Origin: Pseudomonas migulae NBRC 103157
GTDB lineage: Bacteria; Pseudomonadota; Gammaproteobacteria; Pseudomonadales; Pseudomonadaceae
Direction of reading: 5' to 3'
Assembly: GCF_002091715.1 (NCBI RefSeq)
Contig: NZ_BDAG01000038.1
Span: 1 to 64,000 of the forward strand
Length of the DNA: 64,000 nt
The notes beneath the pieces are model-generated. The model saw only the letters and a program-made list of their open reading frames with translations. It was not told where the DNA came from and did no database searches. Positions within the stretch are counted from its first letter, which is position 1; each line of letters starts with the position of its first letter. The translations under genes were made by a program, and so were the position numbers. Shown one piece after another: positions 8,468-15,509 of the stretch.

Positions 8468-8557
8468 TTTGGCACTCAAGTAGTCGAAAAGAAACGACGC
8501 AAAGCCGAACAACCCAATCATTGAAATGATCATGATCCCCAACTCTGAATTGTCCAT
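8453..8557 (-). CDS. Putative 34-residue small membrane protein
   Basis: Reading the minus strand from the ATG at 8557 gives MDNSELGIMIISMIGLFGFA followed by SFLFDYLSAKRRDR and a TAA stop. This is one hydrophobic segment bounded by an acidic N-terminus and a basic C-terminus, the classic layout of small single-span inner-membrane proteins. The ribosome site (AGAGATC) is weak. Its last codons and stop lie inside the tam terminator hairpin. No family is recognised; it could be a chance reading frame. Confidence 0.4.
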   Translation of the reverse strand: MDNSELGIMIISMIGLFGFASFLFDYLSAKRRDR

Positions 8558-8685
8558 GCTGATCTCTGCGTGAAAGGTGAGAGGGCAGGGTAGGGGTTTT
8601 TTGGTTGGGGTTGATGCTGCGCTACTGCTTCTTTACTGGGTTGCGGGGATCTATACGAAAAATATACGTGGAGCGCCGAAAAAAC

Positions 8686-8778
8686 CTGTGGCGAGGGAGC
8701 TTGCTCCCGTCGGACTGCGCAGCAGTCCTTGTTTGGGGCCGTTTCGCGACCCAGCGGGAGCAAGCTCCCTCGCCACAG
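8686..8778. repeat. REP doublet (inverted pair)
   Basis: Left arm CTGTGGCGAGGGAGCTTGCT and right arm AGCAAGCTCCCTCGCCACAG enclose about 50 bases. This is the Pseudomonas REPIN layout, non-coding and between genes. Confidence 0.8.
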
Positions 8779-8821
8779 TAACTGGTAAAGAAGTTCACGA
8801 CACAGCAGTTGATTTACGAAT

Positions 8822-8850
8822 CAAAAGGGGCGCCAAAAAGACGCCCTTTT
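8822..8850 (-). terminator. Terminator downstream of the small gene at 8856-9125
   Basis: AAAAGGGGCG and CGCCCTTTTT form a 10-bp stem. A/T tracts on both flanks allow use from either strand; the nearest gene ending here is on the minus strand. Confidence 0.65.
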
Positions 8851-8855
8851 TGATG

Positions 8856-9125
8856 TCAGGACGGTTCTGCATCCATCCGTCGCGCAATGACATCCAGCAC
8901 ATCGCAGCCATCGCGCAAGGGGATGCTGCAGAGCATTGCGAAGTCGCTGAGAATCACCGAATCCGAATTGATTTCGCCGCGCATCGCGAGGTTTTCCAGG
9001 ACCTGCGTCACCGCTCCGATTCTGTAACGGGCGGAGCTGAGAAGGGAATGCAGCGGTTGGGTGGTGTTGACGTAGAACGTGGGGAGGTCGTCGGCGTTGC
9101 TGGTTAAAGCCATGTAGTCATTCAT
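8856..9125 (-). CDS. Small protein behind a c4/CI-like RNA, DUF3077-like
   Basis: An 89-residue soluble protein (MNDYMALTSNADDLPTFYVN...). Its layout resembles the DUF3077-type protein at 60200-60484: F-x-V-N-T/S near the start, then a helix rich in small residues, then a second helix (CDVLDVIARRM). Similarity is weak. GGTGA lies six bases before the ATG, and that ribosome site is complementary to a hairpin loop in the structured leader directly upstream. Translation or upstream transcription is therefore likely to be controlled by that RNA. Function is unknown. Confidence 0.65.
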   Translation of the reverse strand: MNDYMALTSNADDLPTFYVNTTQPLHSLLSSARYRIGAVTQVLENLAMRGEINSDSVILSDFAMLCSIPLRDGCDVLDVIARRMDAEPS

Positions 9126-9345
9126 GAGTGATCACCATATCGGAGGGAAGACCTACCACTCAATCGTCGCCAAACAATAGGGTGGTAGCTGTACGTGGGT
9201 TGGCGAACCGGGACATGGTAAAACCGGCAGACCGTGGGGTCTCCCACGCACAGCCACCAAAAAAAGAGGCAGCCAAGTGCGTTCAAAAGCACTCCGAGAA
9301 ATTCTCGGAGGCTTCTGTACCAGTCATCGAGTCGCCAAACCCAAT
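9126..9345 (-). ncRNA. Structured RNA resembling phage c4 / P4 CI immunity RNA (copy A)
   Basis: Minus-strand transcript. A 16-bp stem (9243-9258 with 9184-9199) encloses two hairpins: AGACC/GGTCT (9229-9242) and CCGG/CCGG (9208-9227). A single-stranded segment at 9200-9207 (sense TTCGCCAA) is complementary over 7 bp to 9167-9173 downstream. It is equally complementary to an upstream copy: GTCGCCAAA occurs identically on the plus strand at 9166-9174 and 9331-9339. The CCGG-hairpin loop (9215-9221) pairs over 7 bp (one G-U) with 9132-9138, which covers the Shine-Dalgarno of the next gene. This order (target, structured RNA, target) is that of P4 seqA-CI-seqC and P1 c4. The family assignment is inference; the pairings are seen. 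Confidence 0.7.
9292..9310. repeat. Perfect 19-bp palindrome upstream of structured RNA A
   Basis: CTCCGAGAA-A-TTCTCGGAG, 9-bp arms. It lies between the upstream target copy and the main stem, so it could be an RNA hairpin or an operator site. Confidence 0.6.
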
Positions 9346-9366
9346 ACGCCATTTGGGCGCGTTCGG

Positions 9367-9396
9367 ACTATAGGACTCATGACAAAGGCACAGCAA
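9367..9396 (-). promoter_or_regulatory. Candidate promoter of structured RNA A
   Basis: Minus strand TTGCTG (9391-9396), 18-base spacer, TATAGT (9367-9372). Transcription from about 9360 would include both target copies and the structured RNA. The spacer is one base longer than ideal. Confidence 0.5.
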
Positions 9397-9596
9397 TGGA
9401 CAAGTCTACGGACAATTCCCAGAGTCGTGTAGGAGCTTGCCTTTTCCACATACTGTCTCGTTTAAACCCTCAGAGAATGGGCATTGCTTCCCGGTGTCAG
9501 TGTCGATGAATCCATTAATTGGGCAACGAAAACGTTAACAAAACGCCGATTTCATGGAAAAACGTTAATTTCCGTGTTGAAACAAAATGCCTGACA

Positions 9597-9627
9597 CAAA
9601 AAAACCGGCCATCAAGGCCGGTCAGGT
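9597..9627 (-). terminator. Terminator of the secreted small protein gene
   Basis: On the minus strand ACCGGCC-TTGAT-GGCCGGT is followed by T7. It is about 80 bases past the stop of the gene at 9709-10017. Confidence 0.8.
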
Positions 9628-9708
9628 GAAGCACCTCGTCGAACAGCTGGAAACGATCCCTGCGTTCTGTTGTGGCTCTGCTTGCCTTCTACCTTTGTGT
9701 GAGGATGC

Positions 9709-10017
9709 TCAATAGGCCGGTTGCTTCACGCCCCCAGGGTGACTTTCACGTTGTTTTTTCTGGTACTCCTCCGCTTTGTGCGAAGAACCTGAGTCTTTCT
9801 CCAGCGTTTTTGAATCAGCCCCGGAATTTGCCCCCGAAGACTCCTCGCCTTTTTTGCTGGCCTTGTCCTTGTTTGATTCAGCTGCTTGCCCCTGGTTAAG
9901 ACCGGGAAGAGCGGCAGGAGGAACGGCACTTCCTGTCGTCTTCTCGGCCGCTAGCGCGTAGAACGAGCAGGAAGACAGTAGGCCCGCAAGCGTCAGAGCA
10001 GCGATTTTGGTGTTCAT
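9709..10017 (-). CDS. Small secreted Ser/Lys/Gly-rich protein
   Basis: A 102-residue protein with a clear signal peptide (MNTKIAALTLAGLLSSCSFY, cleavage near ALAAEK). A Cys at residue 17 follows LLSS but lacks a good lipobox, so ordinary secretion is more likely than lipidation. The mature part is low complexity and highly charged (KDKASKKGEESSGANSGADS), probably disordered. No family is recognised. It is monocistronic with a terminator at 9597-9627. Confidence 0.7.
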   Translation of the reverse strand: MNTKIAALTLAGLLSSCSFYALAAEKTTGSAVPPAALPGLNQGQAAESNKDKASKKGEESSGANSGADSKTLEKDSGSSHKAEEYQKKQRESHPGGVKQPAY

Positions 10018-10152
10018 GCTTAAGCCTTCCGTCCGAGGGATGTACTCATTGGAAGGCAGGTTCGAGGGAGTGTGCCGGACAGCTGACGAGCGGAAGGATT
10101 GAAAGCAGGTGGAGATGAGCAGTGAATGCCGCGTGTCACTAAATCCGACCCA

Positions 10153-10356
10153 TAAAAAAACCGGCCACTGAGGCTAATGCCGATCAGTTAAGCGAAAGCT
10201 GACTCTTGTAGGAGCGAGCTTGCTCGCGATGGACGCCAACGATAACGCGTATTGTCTGGGTACACGCGTCGTCCTGAAGTCCATCGCGAGCAAGCTCGCT
10301 CCTACAAATTCTCTTAACTGACTGGCATTAGCCACTGAGGCCGGTTTTTGCATTTT
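10153..10356. repeat. REP doublet nested inside a terminator hairpin
   Basis: AAAACCGGCC at 10157-10166 and GGCCGGTTTTT at 10339-10348 are terminator arms now about 180 bases apart. Inside them are extended arms (GGCTAATGCC / GGCATTAGCC and AGTTAAG / CTTAACT), and innermost a REP pair: 10207-10233 (TGTAGGAGCGAGCTTGCTCG...) and its inverse at 10280-10306. The whole 200 bases can fold as one long hairpin. It follows hicB. Confidence 0.8.
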
Positions 10357-10369
10357 AGAAACAACGTCA

Positions 10370-10783
10370 TCAGCTCTGCTGCAACACCTTCAGTGCTGCC
10401 GATGCCAGAAAACCTGAACGGCTTTTCTCTTCCGGGTGGTGCAATACGTATTCGTCGATGCGGTTGAGCAAGTAGCCCGGCAGGGTGATGTTCAGCTTCT
10501 GGGCTTTGCCCAGGTACTTGGTAACATCGATGTCCACCACCGCCCATGTACAACCGGCGTACTGCGGATTGGCCGCATGCAGAGTGACTTTGTTCGCGGG
10601 TGGAATCGGTGAACCGTCTTCGGCAAGAATTTCAAAATGGCCCTCAATGGCTTCGCGAGCCATGGCCATGGCATCATCCAGATCCTCACCAGCTGAGTAG
10701 CACCCCGGAATATCCGGTACCTCTACGCCCCAAGCGTGTTCGTCATCGCCCATTGAAATCGCAATTGGGTAAAGCATGTTCAT
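10370..10783 (-). CDS. hicB: HicB antitoxin
   Basis: A 137-residue antitoxin. The N-terminal partial RNase-H-like fold shows the HicB signature YPIAISMGDDEHAWGVEVPD, then PGCYSAGEDLDDAMAMAREAIEGH. The C-terminal part (LNITLPGYLLNRIDEYVLHH...SRSGFLASAALKVL) is a ribbon-helix-helix DNA-binding domain, so it can repress its own operon. AGGAGG precedes the ATG. It follows hicA by 31 bases, the usual order. Confidence 0.93.
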   Translation of the reverse strand: MNMLYPIAISMGDDEHAWGVEVPDIPGCYSAGEDLDDAMAMAREAIEGHFEILAEDGSPIPPANKVTLHAANPQYAGCTWAVVDIDVTKYLGKAQKLNITLPGYLLNRIDEYVLHHPEEKSRSGFLASAALKVLQQS

Positions 10784-10814
10784 TGTCCTCCTGAGTCGCC
10801 GCGCATCGGGATCG

Positions 10815-10994
10815 TCAGAGCAGCGCCTGTTGCAAAATACTGATTGCCGTTTTTTTGAGCAGGTCCTTTTTCGGATGAGGAACTGTTACCAGCCCCGGTT
10901 TGGTCGGGTGCTTGAAGTGATGATGACTGCCCCTGATTCGAACCAGATACCAGCCATCCGCAACGATCTGGCTTATCAAAAATCGGCTATTCAC
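10815..10994 (-). CDS. hicA: HicA mRNA interferase toxin
   Basis: A 59-residue toxin read from a GTG at 10994 (no ATG in frame): MNSRFLISQIVADGWYLVRI, then RGSHHHFKHPTKPGLVTVPH, then PKKDLLKKTAISILQQALL. The double-stranded-RNA-binding-like fold and the catalytic His in GSHHHF are those of HicA, which cleaves mRNA in a translation-independent way until bound by HicB. GGAGG lies four bases before the GTG. Length is normal for the family, so the pair looks intact. Confidence 0.9.
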   Translation of the reverse strand: MNSRFLISQIVADGWYLVRIRGSHHHFKHPTKPGLVTVPHPKKDLLKKTAISILQQALL

Positions 10995-11024
10995 ATCACC
11001 TCCATGTGGTGTGCTTAGGTGGTT

Positions 11025-11052
11025 ACTATACCTACTGAGTTTATATGATCAA
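11025..11052 (-). promoter_or_regulatory. hicAB promoter
   Basis: Minus strand TTGATC (11047-11052), 16-base spacer, TATAGT (11025-11030), about 30 bases before hicA. The -10 lies in GGTATAGTAACC, and GGTTATAGT recurs just upstream, which could be HicB operator half-sites (inference). Confidence 0.55.
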
Positions 11053-11220
11053 CACTATAACCACTGAGCCTTCTCGGCGCCGATGGAAAGAGGGTGTGAA
11101 AAACGAGTTTAGGAGGGCGTGAGGAGAGAGTTCGGAGATGGCCGCAAATGAGGCGTTTTCTATATTGCAGGGTTTTGCCGCACCCCTTGAAACGCTCCTG
11201 TAGCTCCATCGAAGGGCATA

Positions 11221-11250
11221 AAAAAACCGGCCACATGGGCCGGTTTTTTT
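11221..11250 (-). terminator. Terminator of tRNA-Gly
   Basis: AACCGGCC / GGCCGGTT 8-bp stem with A6 on the left and T7 on the right (bidirectional). On the minus strand it follows the tRNA by about 50 bases. Confidence 0.85.
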
Positions 11251-11299
11251 CTTTCTAGATCCCCGTCAAAACCATCTCAACGTGAGACCAAAATTCGAT

Positions 11300-11373
11300 T
11301 GGAGCGGGTGAAGGGAATCGAACCCTCGTTATCAGCTTGGGAAGCTGGAGTAATGCCATTATACGACACCCGC
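11300..11373 (-). tRNA. tRNA-Gly(CCC)
   Basis: Minus strand starts GCGGGTGTCGTATAATGG and ends CACCCGCTCCA, giving a 7-bp acceptor stem and an encoded CCA. The anticodon loop TTCCCAA reads CCC, and the T arm GAGGGTTCGATTCCCTT is canonical. It resembles E. coli glyU. Confidence 0.95.
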
Positions 11374-11479
11374 TCAGAGCGGCTGACTTTGTACCAGATG
11401 TGCGCGTGGAAATGAAGTTTTTCTTTGCGCGAGATGGCTTTAGCGCAGGTGAAACAAGACATCGGACCGCGTGACGGTC

Positions 11480-11542
11480 GTTCGCGGGCAAGCCTCGCGC
11501 CTACTGTATGGCGTTAGGCTGCGAAGCTTGCTCGCGATGACG
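11480..11542. repeat. Degenerate REP pair
   Basis: CGCGGGCAAGCCTCGCGCCTACTG and an inverted, diverged GCGAAGCTTGCTCGCGATGA flank about 15 bases, just downstream of phaG. Confidence 0.5.
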
Positions 11543-11547
11543 CTGTT

Positions 11548-12432
11548 TCAGATTGACAATGCATGGTGGTCCTGGACGTAGTGGTAACGCGGTCGGCTTG
11601 CCTGTTGCTCTGGTTTCAGGAAACCGAGCAATGCGTTGCGACTGTCTCGGCAGGCGGCTTTGTGTTCCATGTCGAGAAAGTGGCCCGTCGCATCCAGCGT
11701 CGTGAAGGAGGCGTGTTTCACGTGGTCGGCGAACAACCGGGCGCCATCGGCGGCGGTGTATTCGTCCCATTCGCCGTTCATGAACAGCACCGGCACGTTG
11801 ATTTTCTCAGCGGCTTTGAAGAAGCACTGGCGATCGCTGTGCAAGAGGTCGTTGATGTGGAAGTGCATCTGCCCGTATTCATGATCGGCCAGGCTGCTGA
11901 CGTGTCGATAGTTGAAGCGCTTGAACAGGGTCGGCAGGTGTTTGCCGATGGTGCTGTTCACCAGGTTGCCGACCCGGTCGCCGTCACGGCTGCCGAGGTA
12001 GTCAACACCGCGCTCGAGGTAGTCGAGCATGTGCGCGTTGATCTCCGGGGAGAACGAGCTGATCACGGCTTTTTCGATCCGTCGCGGTTGTTGGGCGAGG
12101 GCGACCAGGGTCGCGGCGCCACCCCAGGAAAACGACAGCACGTGTTCGGCGGCGAAGTGGTCGATCAGCTCCAGGAGGATCTGCCCTTCGACTTCCTTGG
12201 TCAGCAATTTCTCATGCAGGTTGTGGGCTTTTGACTTGCCCGCGTAGGGCTGGTCGTAGCAGACCACATTGAACTGCGGATGGAGGTTTTTCACGGTTTG
12301 TGCAAACGACGCAGTCGTGGCCATCGAGCCGTTGACCAAGATAATGGTCTTCTCTGCGGCGTCTGCGCGATAGAACTCCGTGTAAACCCGATACTGACCC
12401 TGTATATCCAGCACAGCGATTTCTGGCCTCAT
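11548..12432 (-). CDS. phaG: PhaG, 3-hydroxyacyl-ACP thioesterase/transacylase
   Basis: A 294-residue alpha/beta-hydrolase. It diverts (R)-3-hydroxyacyl chains from de novo fatty acid synthesis towards medium-chain polyhydroxyalkanoate. The start MRPEIAVLDIQGQYRVYTEF and ILVNGSMATTASFAQT match P. putida PhaG; RhlA is the nearest other family but starts differently. The nucleophile is Ser102 in FSWGG, and the C-terminal DATGHFLDME carries the catalytic His. I chose the ATG at 12432 because homology begins there; the frame is open 31 codons further up. It is a single gene. Confidence 0.9.
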   Translation of the reverse strand: MRPEIAVLDIQGQYRVYTEFYRADAAEKTIILVNGSMATTASFAQTVKNLHPQFNVVCYDQPYAGKSKAHNLHEKLLTKEVEGQILLELIDHFAAEHVLSFSWGGAATLVALAQQPRRIEKAVISSFSPEINAHMLDYLERGVDYLGSRDGDRVGNLVNSTIGKHLPTLFKRFNYRHVSSLADHEYGQMHFHINDLLHSDRQCFFKAAEKINVPVLFMNGEWDEYTAADGARLFADHVKHASFTTLDATGHFLDMEHKAACRDSRNALLGFLKPEQQASRPRYHYVQDHHALSI

Positions 12433-12635
12433 GTCATAAGACTCCTGGCAAGCGGGTATGCGCGCAAATGAGATTGCACGAGCTTTGTGACAGGTAGGCA
12501 TACGCCTGGAATTTTGGAGGCCCATGTCGATCCATTGCAGTCCGGTCGACGGGTATTGTTATTGGCGGGCAGTCTGCCGGTCTGAGGCGGAACCTGAGGG
12601 TTCTCTAACCGACAAAAAGTTTCTTAGAAGTATGT

Positions 12636-12653
12636 TGTGACTCGTCAGTCACA
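12636..12653. repeat. Perfect inverted repeat upstream of phaG
   Basis: TGTGACT-CGTC-AGTCACA in the otherwise empty 314 bases between phaG and rsuA, about 200 bases before the phaG start. It is a candidate operator; no other convincing signal was seen in this gap. Confidence 0.4.
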
Positions 12654-12746
12654 TTTCGGCTGACGACCTGATTCAAGCAGGGGAGAGGGGATCGCGCAAG
12701 TGCCATTTGTGAATTGTTCGACAACTTCTGCTGAGCGGTAGGCTGC

Positions 12747-13439
12747 TTAGATCAATTGGATCTCTTCGGTGCGCAACGCACGGTACTCGCCCGGTTTTAG
12801 CGCGTTATCGAGCACCAGCGGACCCATGCTTTCGCGGTGCAGGCGCAGTACTTTGTTGTCGAAGTGGCCGAACATCCGCTTCACCTGGTGATAACGGCCT
12901 TCGACGATGCTCAGGCGCGCCGACTTCGGCCCGAGCACGATCAGCTCGGCAGGTTGGGTGGTGAGGTCTTCGAAGGCGAAATACAGGCCTTCGGTGAATT
13001 TCAGCGCGTATTGCGGGCCGATCTCCTGTTCGGTCTCGACGTAATAGACCTTGGGCAGTTTGGTCTGCGGTTGGGTCAGGCGTCGCGACCAGCTGCCGTC
13101 GTTGGTGATCAGCATCAGACCGGTGGTGTTGAAGTCGAGGCGGCCGGCGATGTGCAGGTCGTCCTTGTCCGGCTCGTCGATCAGGTCGAGCACGGTCGGA
13201 TGCTCTGGGTCGCGAGTGGCGCTGACGCAACCGGGCGGTTTGTGCAGCATGAAGTAGCGGGCGGGTTTGCCGACTTGCAGGACTTCCTCATCGACCTCGA
13301 CACGGCTGAATTCCAGCACCTCGGTGTGCGGGTCGCTGACGATTTTTCCGTCAACCCGCACGCGCTTTTCCACCAGCAACAGGCGAACCTGCTTACGGTT
13401 GAAGCGGGGCAGGTTGCTGAGAAAACGGTCAACGCGCAT
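12747..13439 (-). CDS. rsuA: RsuA-type 16S rRNA pseudouridine synthase
   Basis: A 230-residue enzyme expected to isomerise a uridine (U516 in E. coli) in 16S rRNA. It has an N-terminal S4-like RNA-binding domain (MRVDRFLSNLPRFNRKQVRL, KRVRVDGKIV). The RluA/RsuA catalytic motif GRLDFNTTGLML follows, with nucleophile Asp102 at the same position as in E. coli RsuA. KPPGCVSAT and EGRYHQVKRMF are the other family blocks. It forms a probable transcript with the CWC and GGDEF genes upstream. Confidence 0.9.
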   Translation of the reverse strand: MRVDRFLSNLPRFNRKQVRLLLVEKRVRVDGKIVSDPHTEVLEFSRVEVDEEVLQVGKPARYFMLHKPPGCVSATRDPEHPTVLDLIDEPDKDDLHIAGRLDFNTTGLMLITNDGSWSRRLTQPQTKLPKVYYVETEQEIGPQYALKFTEGLYFAFEDLTTQPAELIVLGPKSARLSIVEGRYHQVKRMFGHFDNKVLRLHRESMGPLVLDNALKPGEYRALRTEEIQLI

Positions 13440-13496
13440 GAGTTGAGATCGGCAGGAAAAGGGCCGCGCATCTTACGCGATCGGCCGGGCCGCTGC

Positions 13497-13691
13497 TTAC
13501 AACTGCGACTCGACCTGCGCGCAGCGAGGGCACAGGCAGGATTTGTCGCGCAGCTCGGCGGGCAGCGCTTCGAGTACCGCCGGGTCGATGCTGACGCTGT
13601 AGCACCAGCAGGGCCGATCGGCGGTTCGCGGGTCGGCCAGGGTGCAGTCATTGGAGGCGCCGCAGGCCGGGCAGAATTCAGGCTTGTTCAT
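13497..13691 (-). CDS. Cysteine-rich CWC family protein
   Basis: A 64-residue soluble protein with eight Cys residues in C-x2-C-(x6)-C, C-x-C and C-x-C-x2-C arrangement (FCPACGASNDC, RPCWCYS, SCLCPRCA). This matches the small cysteine-rich CWC family, presumably metal-binding, of unknown role. It lies 57 bases upstream of rsuA and six bases after the GGDEF gene stop, all in the same direction. Confidence 0.85.
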   Translation of the reverse strand: MNKPEFCPACGASNDCTLADPRTADRPCWCYSVSIDPAVLEALPAELRDKSCLCPRCAQVESQL

Positions 13692-13697
13692 GTAGGG

Positions 13698-15185
13698 CTA
13701 TGCATAACTGGTGTGAGGCATTTGCGCGCAGGTACGGTTACGGCCGGATTGCTTGGCCCGATACATCGCATGATCGGCCCGAGAGAGCAGGGTGTGTAAG
13801 GTGTCATCCGGTTGCAAGGTGGTCAAGCCGATGCTGACCGTCAGCTGCAAGGCATGATCGTTGTAGGCATAACGCTGGTGTTCGACATGCTGGCGAATTT
13901 TCTCGGCGATCATCAGACCCGTCTCACCGTCCGTGTCCTTGAGCAGCACGATGAACTCTTCACCGCCCCAGCGACAAACGATGTCGGAATGGCGCAGGCA
14001 GCTCTCAAGATCCCTTGCGAAACCGATCAGCACCTGATCGCCGGCGAGGTGGCCGTAGGTGTCGTTCAAGGCCTTGAAGTGGTCCAGATCCAGCAACAAT
14101 GCAGTCAGCGGTTTCGGTTCGCGTTGGGCTTCGTGCATGGCTTGCGCGGCCAGCAGGTCGAAGCCGCGACGGTTCGGCAATTCGGTCAGGCTGTCGAGCG
14201 TCGCCTGCGCGTGGATCTTGCCCTGATAGCGTTTGATCACCCGGTTGAGCAGCATCAGCACGATCAGCGTAACGAGCAGGCAAATCAGTAAATTGAGGTA
14301 CAGCGACTGACGGATCTCACTCAGGGCGCCGTCTTCGCGTTTGTCGACGAACAGGTACCAGTTCAGCTCCGGAATGAACCGCACGTTAAGGAAATGTCCC
14401 TGGCCCTGGACGGAATATTCGTAGCTGCCGCTGTGGGGTTTGGGCAGTTGGCTGACCAGGTCTTTCATGCTCTCGAGTTCACTGAGTTTCTGGCCGATGT
14501 GCGCGCCTTGCGGGCCACCCTCTGCGCCGGTGAGTACCAGCCTGCCAAAGCTGTCGACGAAGTACACACTGCGCTGGTAGCGCTGCTGGTATTTGTCGAT
14601 CAGCTTGATCACCGCGTCCACCGTCAGACCGACGCCCGCCGCGCCGATGAAACGGTTGTTGTAGTCGTAGACCTTGTAGTTGATGAAGAACGTCAGGTTG
14701 TCTTTGTTGGCAAGGTCGGGGTCGACGTTGATCTCGTAGGGATCGGCCATGTCACGCACGCGGAAATACCAGGCGTCGCGCGGTTCAGTGACTTTGACTT
14801 GCTTGAGCACGCCTTTGGCGTGGTAGTAGGTGAGCGTGCCGTTGGAGACGAAAAACGCAGTGTAGGCGCCGTAGTGGGTCATGACCTCGTTGAGGTAGCG
14901 GGTCATCTGGTCGGGGTCTTTTTCGCCGTTGACCACCCAGTCGCGCATGAAGGTGTCGCGAGACATCATCGAGGAAATCAGGATCGGTCTGACAAGGTCT
15001 TTCTGGATTTCCGAGTAGACCGTGTCCGATGTCAGCGGCAGCTCGGTGTTGACGATGTTGTCGCGGATCGACGCGCGCGAGGCGTAGTAGCTGAGGAATG
15101 ACGTGGCGAGGAAGCCTGCGCCCAGCAGCGCGATCAGCGTGAGGACCAGCGAACGTTGCGAATACAGCGGCGAGTGAAGCGGCAT
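13698..15185 (-). CDS. Membrane dCACHE-GGDEF diguanylate cyclase
   Basis: A 495-residue membrane sensor. The first transmembrane segment is at about 13-33. A periplasmic double-CACHE-like domain (about 35-290, with DAWYFRVRDMADPYEINVD and GAAGVGLTVDAVIKLID) comes next, then a second transmembrane segment (LYLNLLICLLVTLIVLML) and a C-terminal GGDEF domain. The active site reads GGEEF, a functional variant, with RHSD five residues ahead as the I-site. It should make c-di-GMP in response to an external small molecule. It is the first gene of a likely three-gene unit with CWC and rsuA. Confidence 0.88.
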   Translation of the reverse strand: MPLHSPLYSQRSLVLTLIALLGAGFLATSFLSYYASRASIRDNIVNTELPLTSDTVYSEIQKDLVRPILISSMMSRDTFMRDWVVNGEKDPDQMTRYLNEVMTHYGAYTAFFVSNGTLTYYHAKGVLKQVKVTEPRDAWYFRVRDMADPYEINVDPDLANKDNLTFFINYKVYDYNNRFIGAAGVGLTVDAVIKLIDKYQQRYQRSVYFVDSFGRLVLTGAEGGPQGAHIGQKLSELESMKDLVSQLPKPHSGSYEYSVQGQGHFLNVRFIPELNWYLFVDKREDGALSEIRQSLYLNLLICLLVTLIVLMLLNRVIKRYQGKIHAQATLDSLTELPNRRGFDLLAAQAMHEAQREPKPLTALLLDLDHFKALNDTYGHLAGDQVLIGFARDLESCLRHSDIVCRWGGEEFIVLLKDTDGETGLMIAEKIRQHVEHQRYAYNDHALQLTVSIGLTTLQPDDTLHTLLSRADHAMYRAKQSGRNRTCAQMPHTSYA

Positions 15186-15307
15186 GGCGATTCCGTTGGC
15201 AGTGACCCGATGGGGAGCATTCTAGAGGGACTGCGGGGAAATAACTGCGGGATTTGTGGGGTGAATCGGCAGGAATCAGGTGCGATGGCGCCTGTGCGGA
15301 CGCCTTC

Positions 15308-15500
15308 GCGGGCACGTCGGAACGCCGACCGCTCGCTCCAGATCAACACCGCATGACCTGTAGGAGCCGGCTTGCTGGCGATGGTGGGTCAGCTACATAG
15401 ACGTCAACTGACACACCATCGCCAGCAAGCCGGCTCCTACAAAGGGTATTGCGGTGTCACTCTGTAGGAGCGAGCGGTCGGCGTTCCGACTTGCCCGTGA
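15308..15500. repeat. REP pair nested within another REP pair
   Basis: Outer arms at 15308-15340 (GGCACGTCGGAACGCCGACC...) and 15463-15500 are inverse copies of one REP type. Between them a second, different pair (TGTAGGAGCCGGCTTGCTGG at 15359 and its inverse ending 15441) forms its own hairpin. This fills the gap between the GGDEF gene and allophanate hydrolase. Confidence 0.8.
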
Positions 15501-15509
15501 ATCGTGAGA

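Noticed and set aside
9122..9352. A 76-codon minus-strand frame over structured RNA A
   Set aside because: It covers the conserved stem and targets, its codons are not matched by the frame over copy B, and the RNA structure explains the conservation.
9396..9509. Plus-strand 37-codon frame MDKSTDNSQSR...
   Set aside because: No good ribosome site, REP-like sequence inside, no protein-like features.
14394..15101. Long plus-strand frame opposite the GGDEF protein gene
   Set aside because: Mirror frame typical of GC-rich coding DNA; the minus strand has a full domain architecture.
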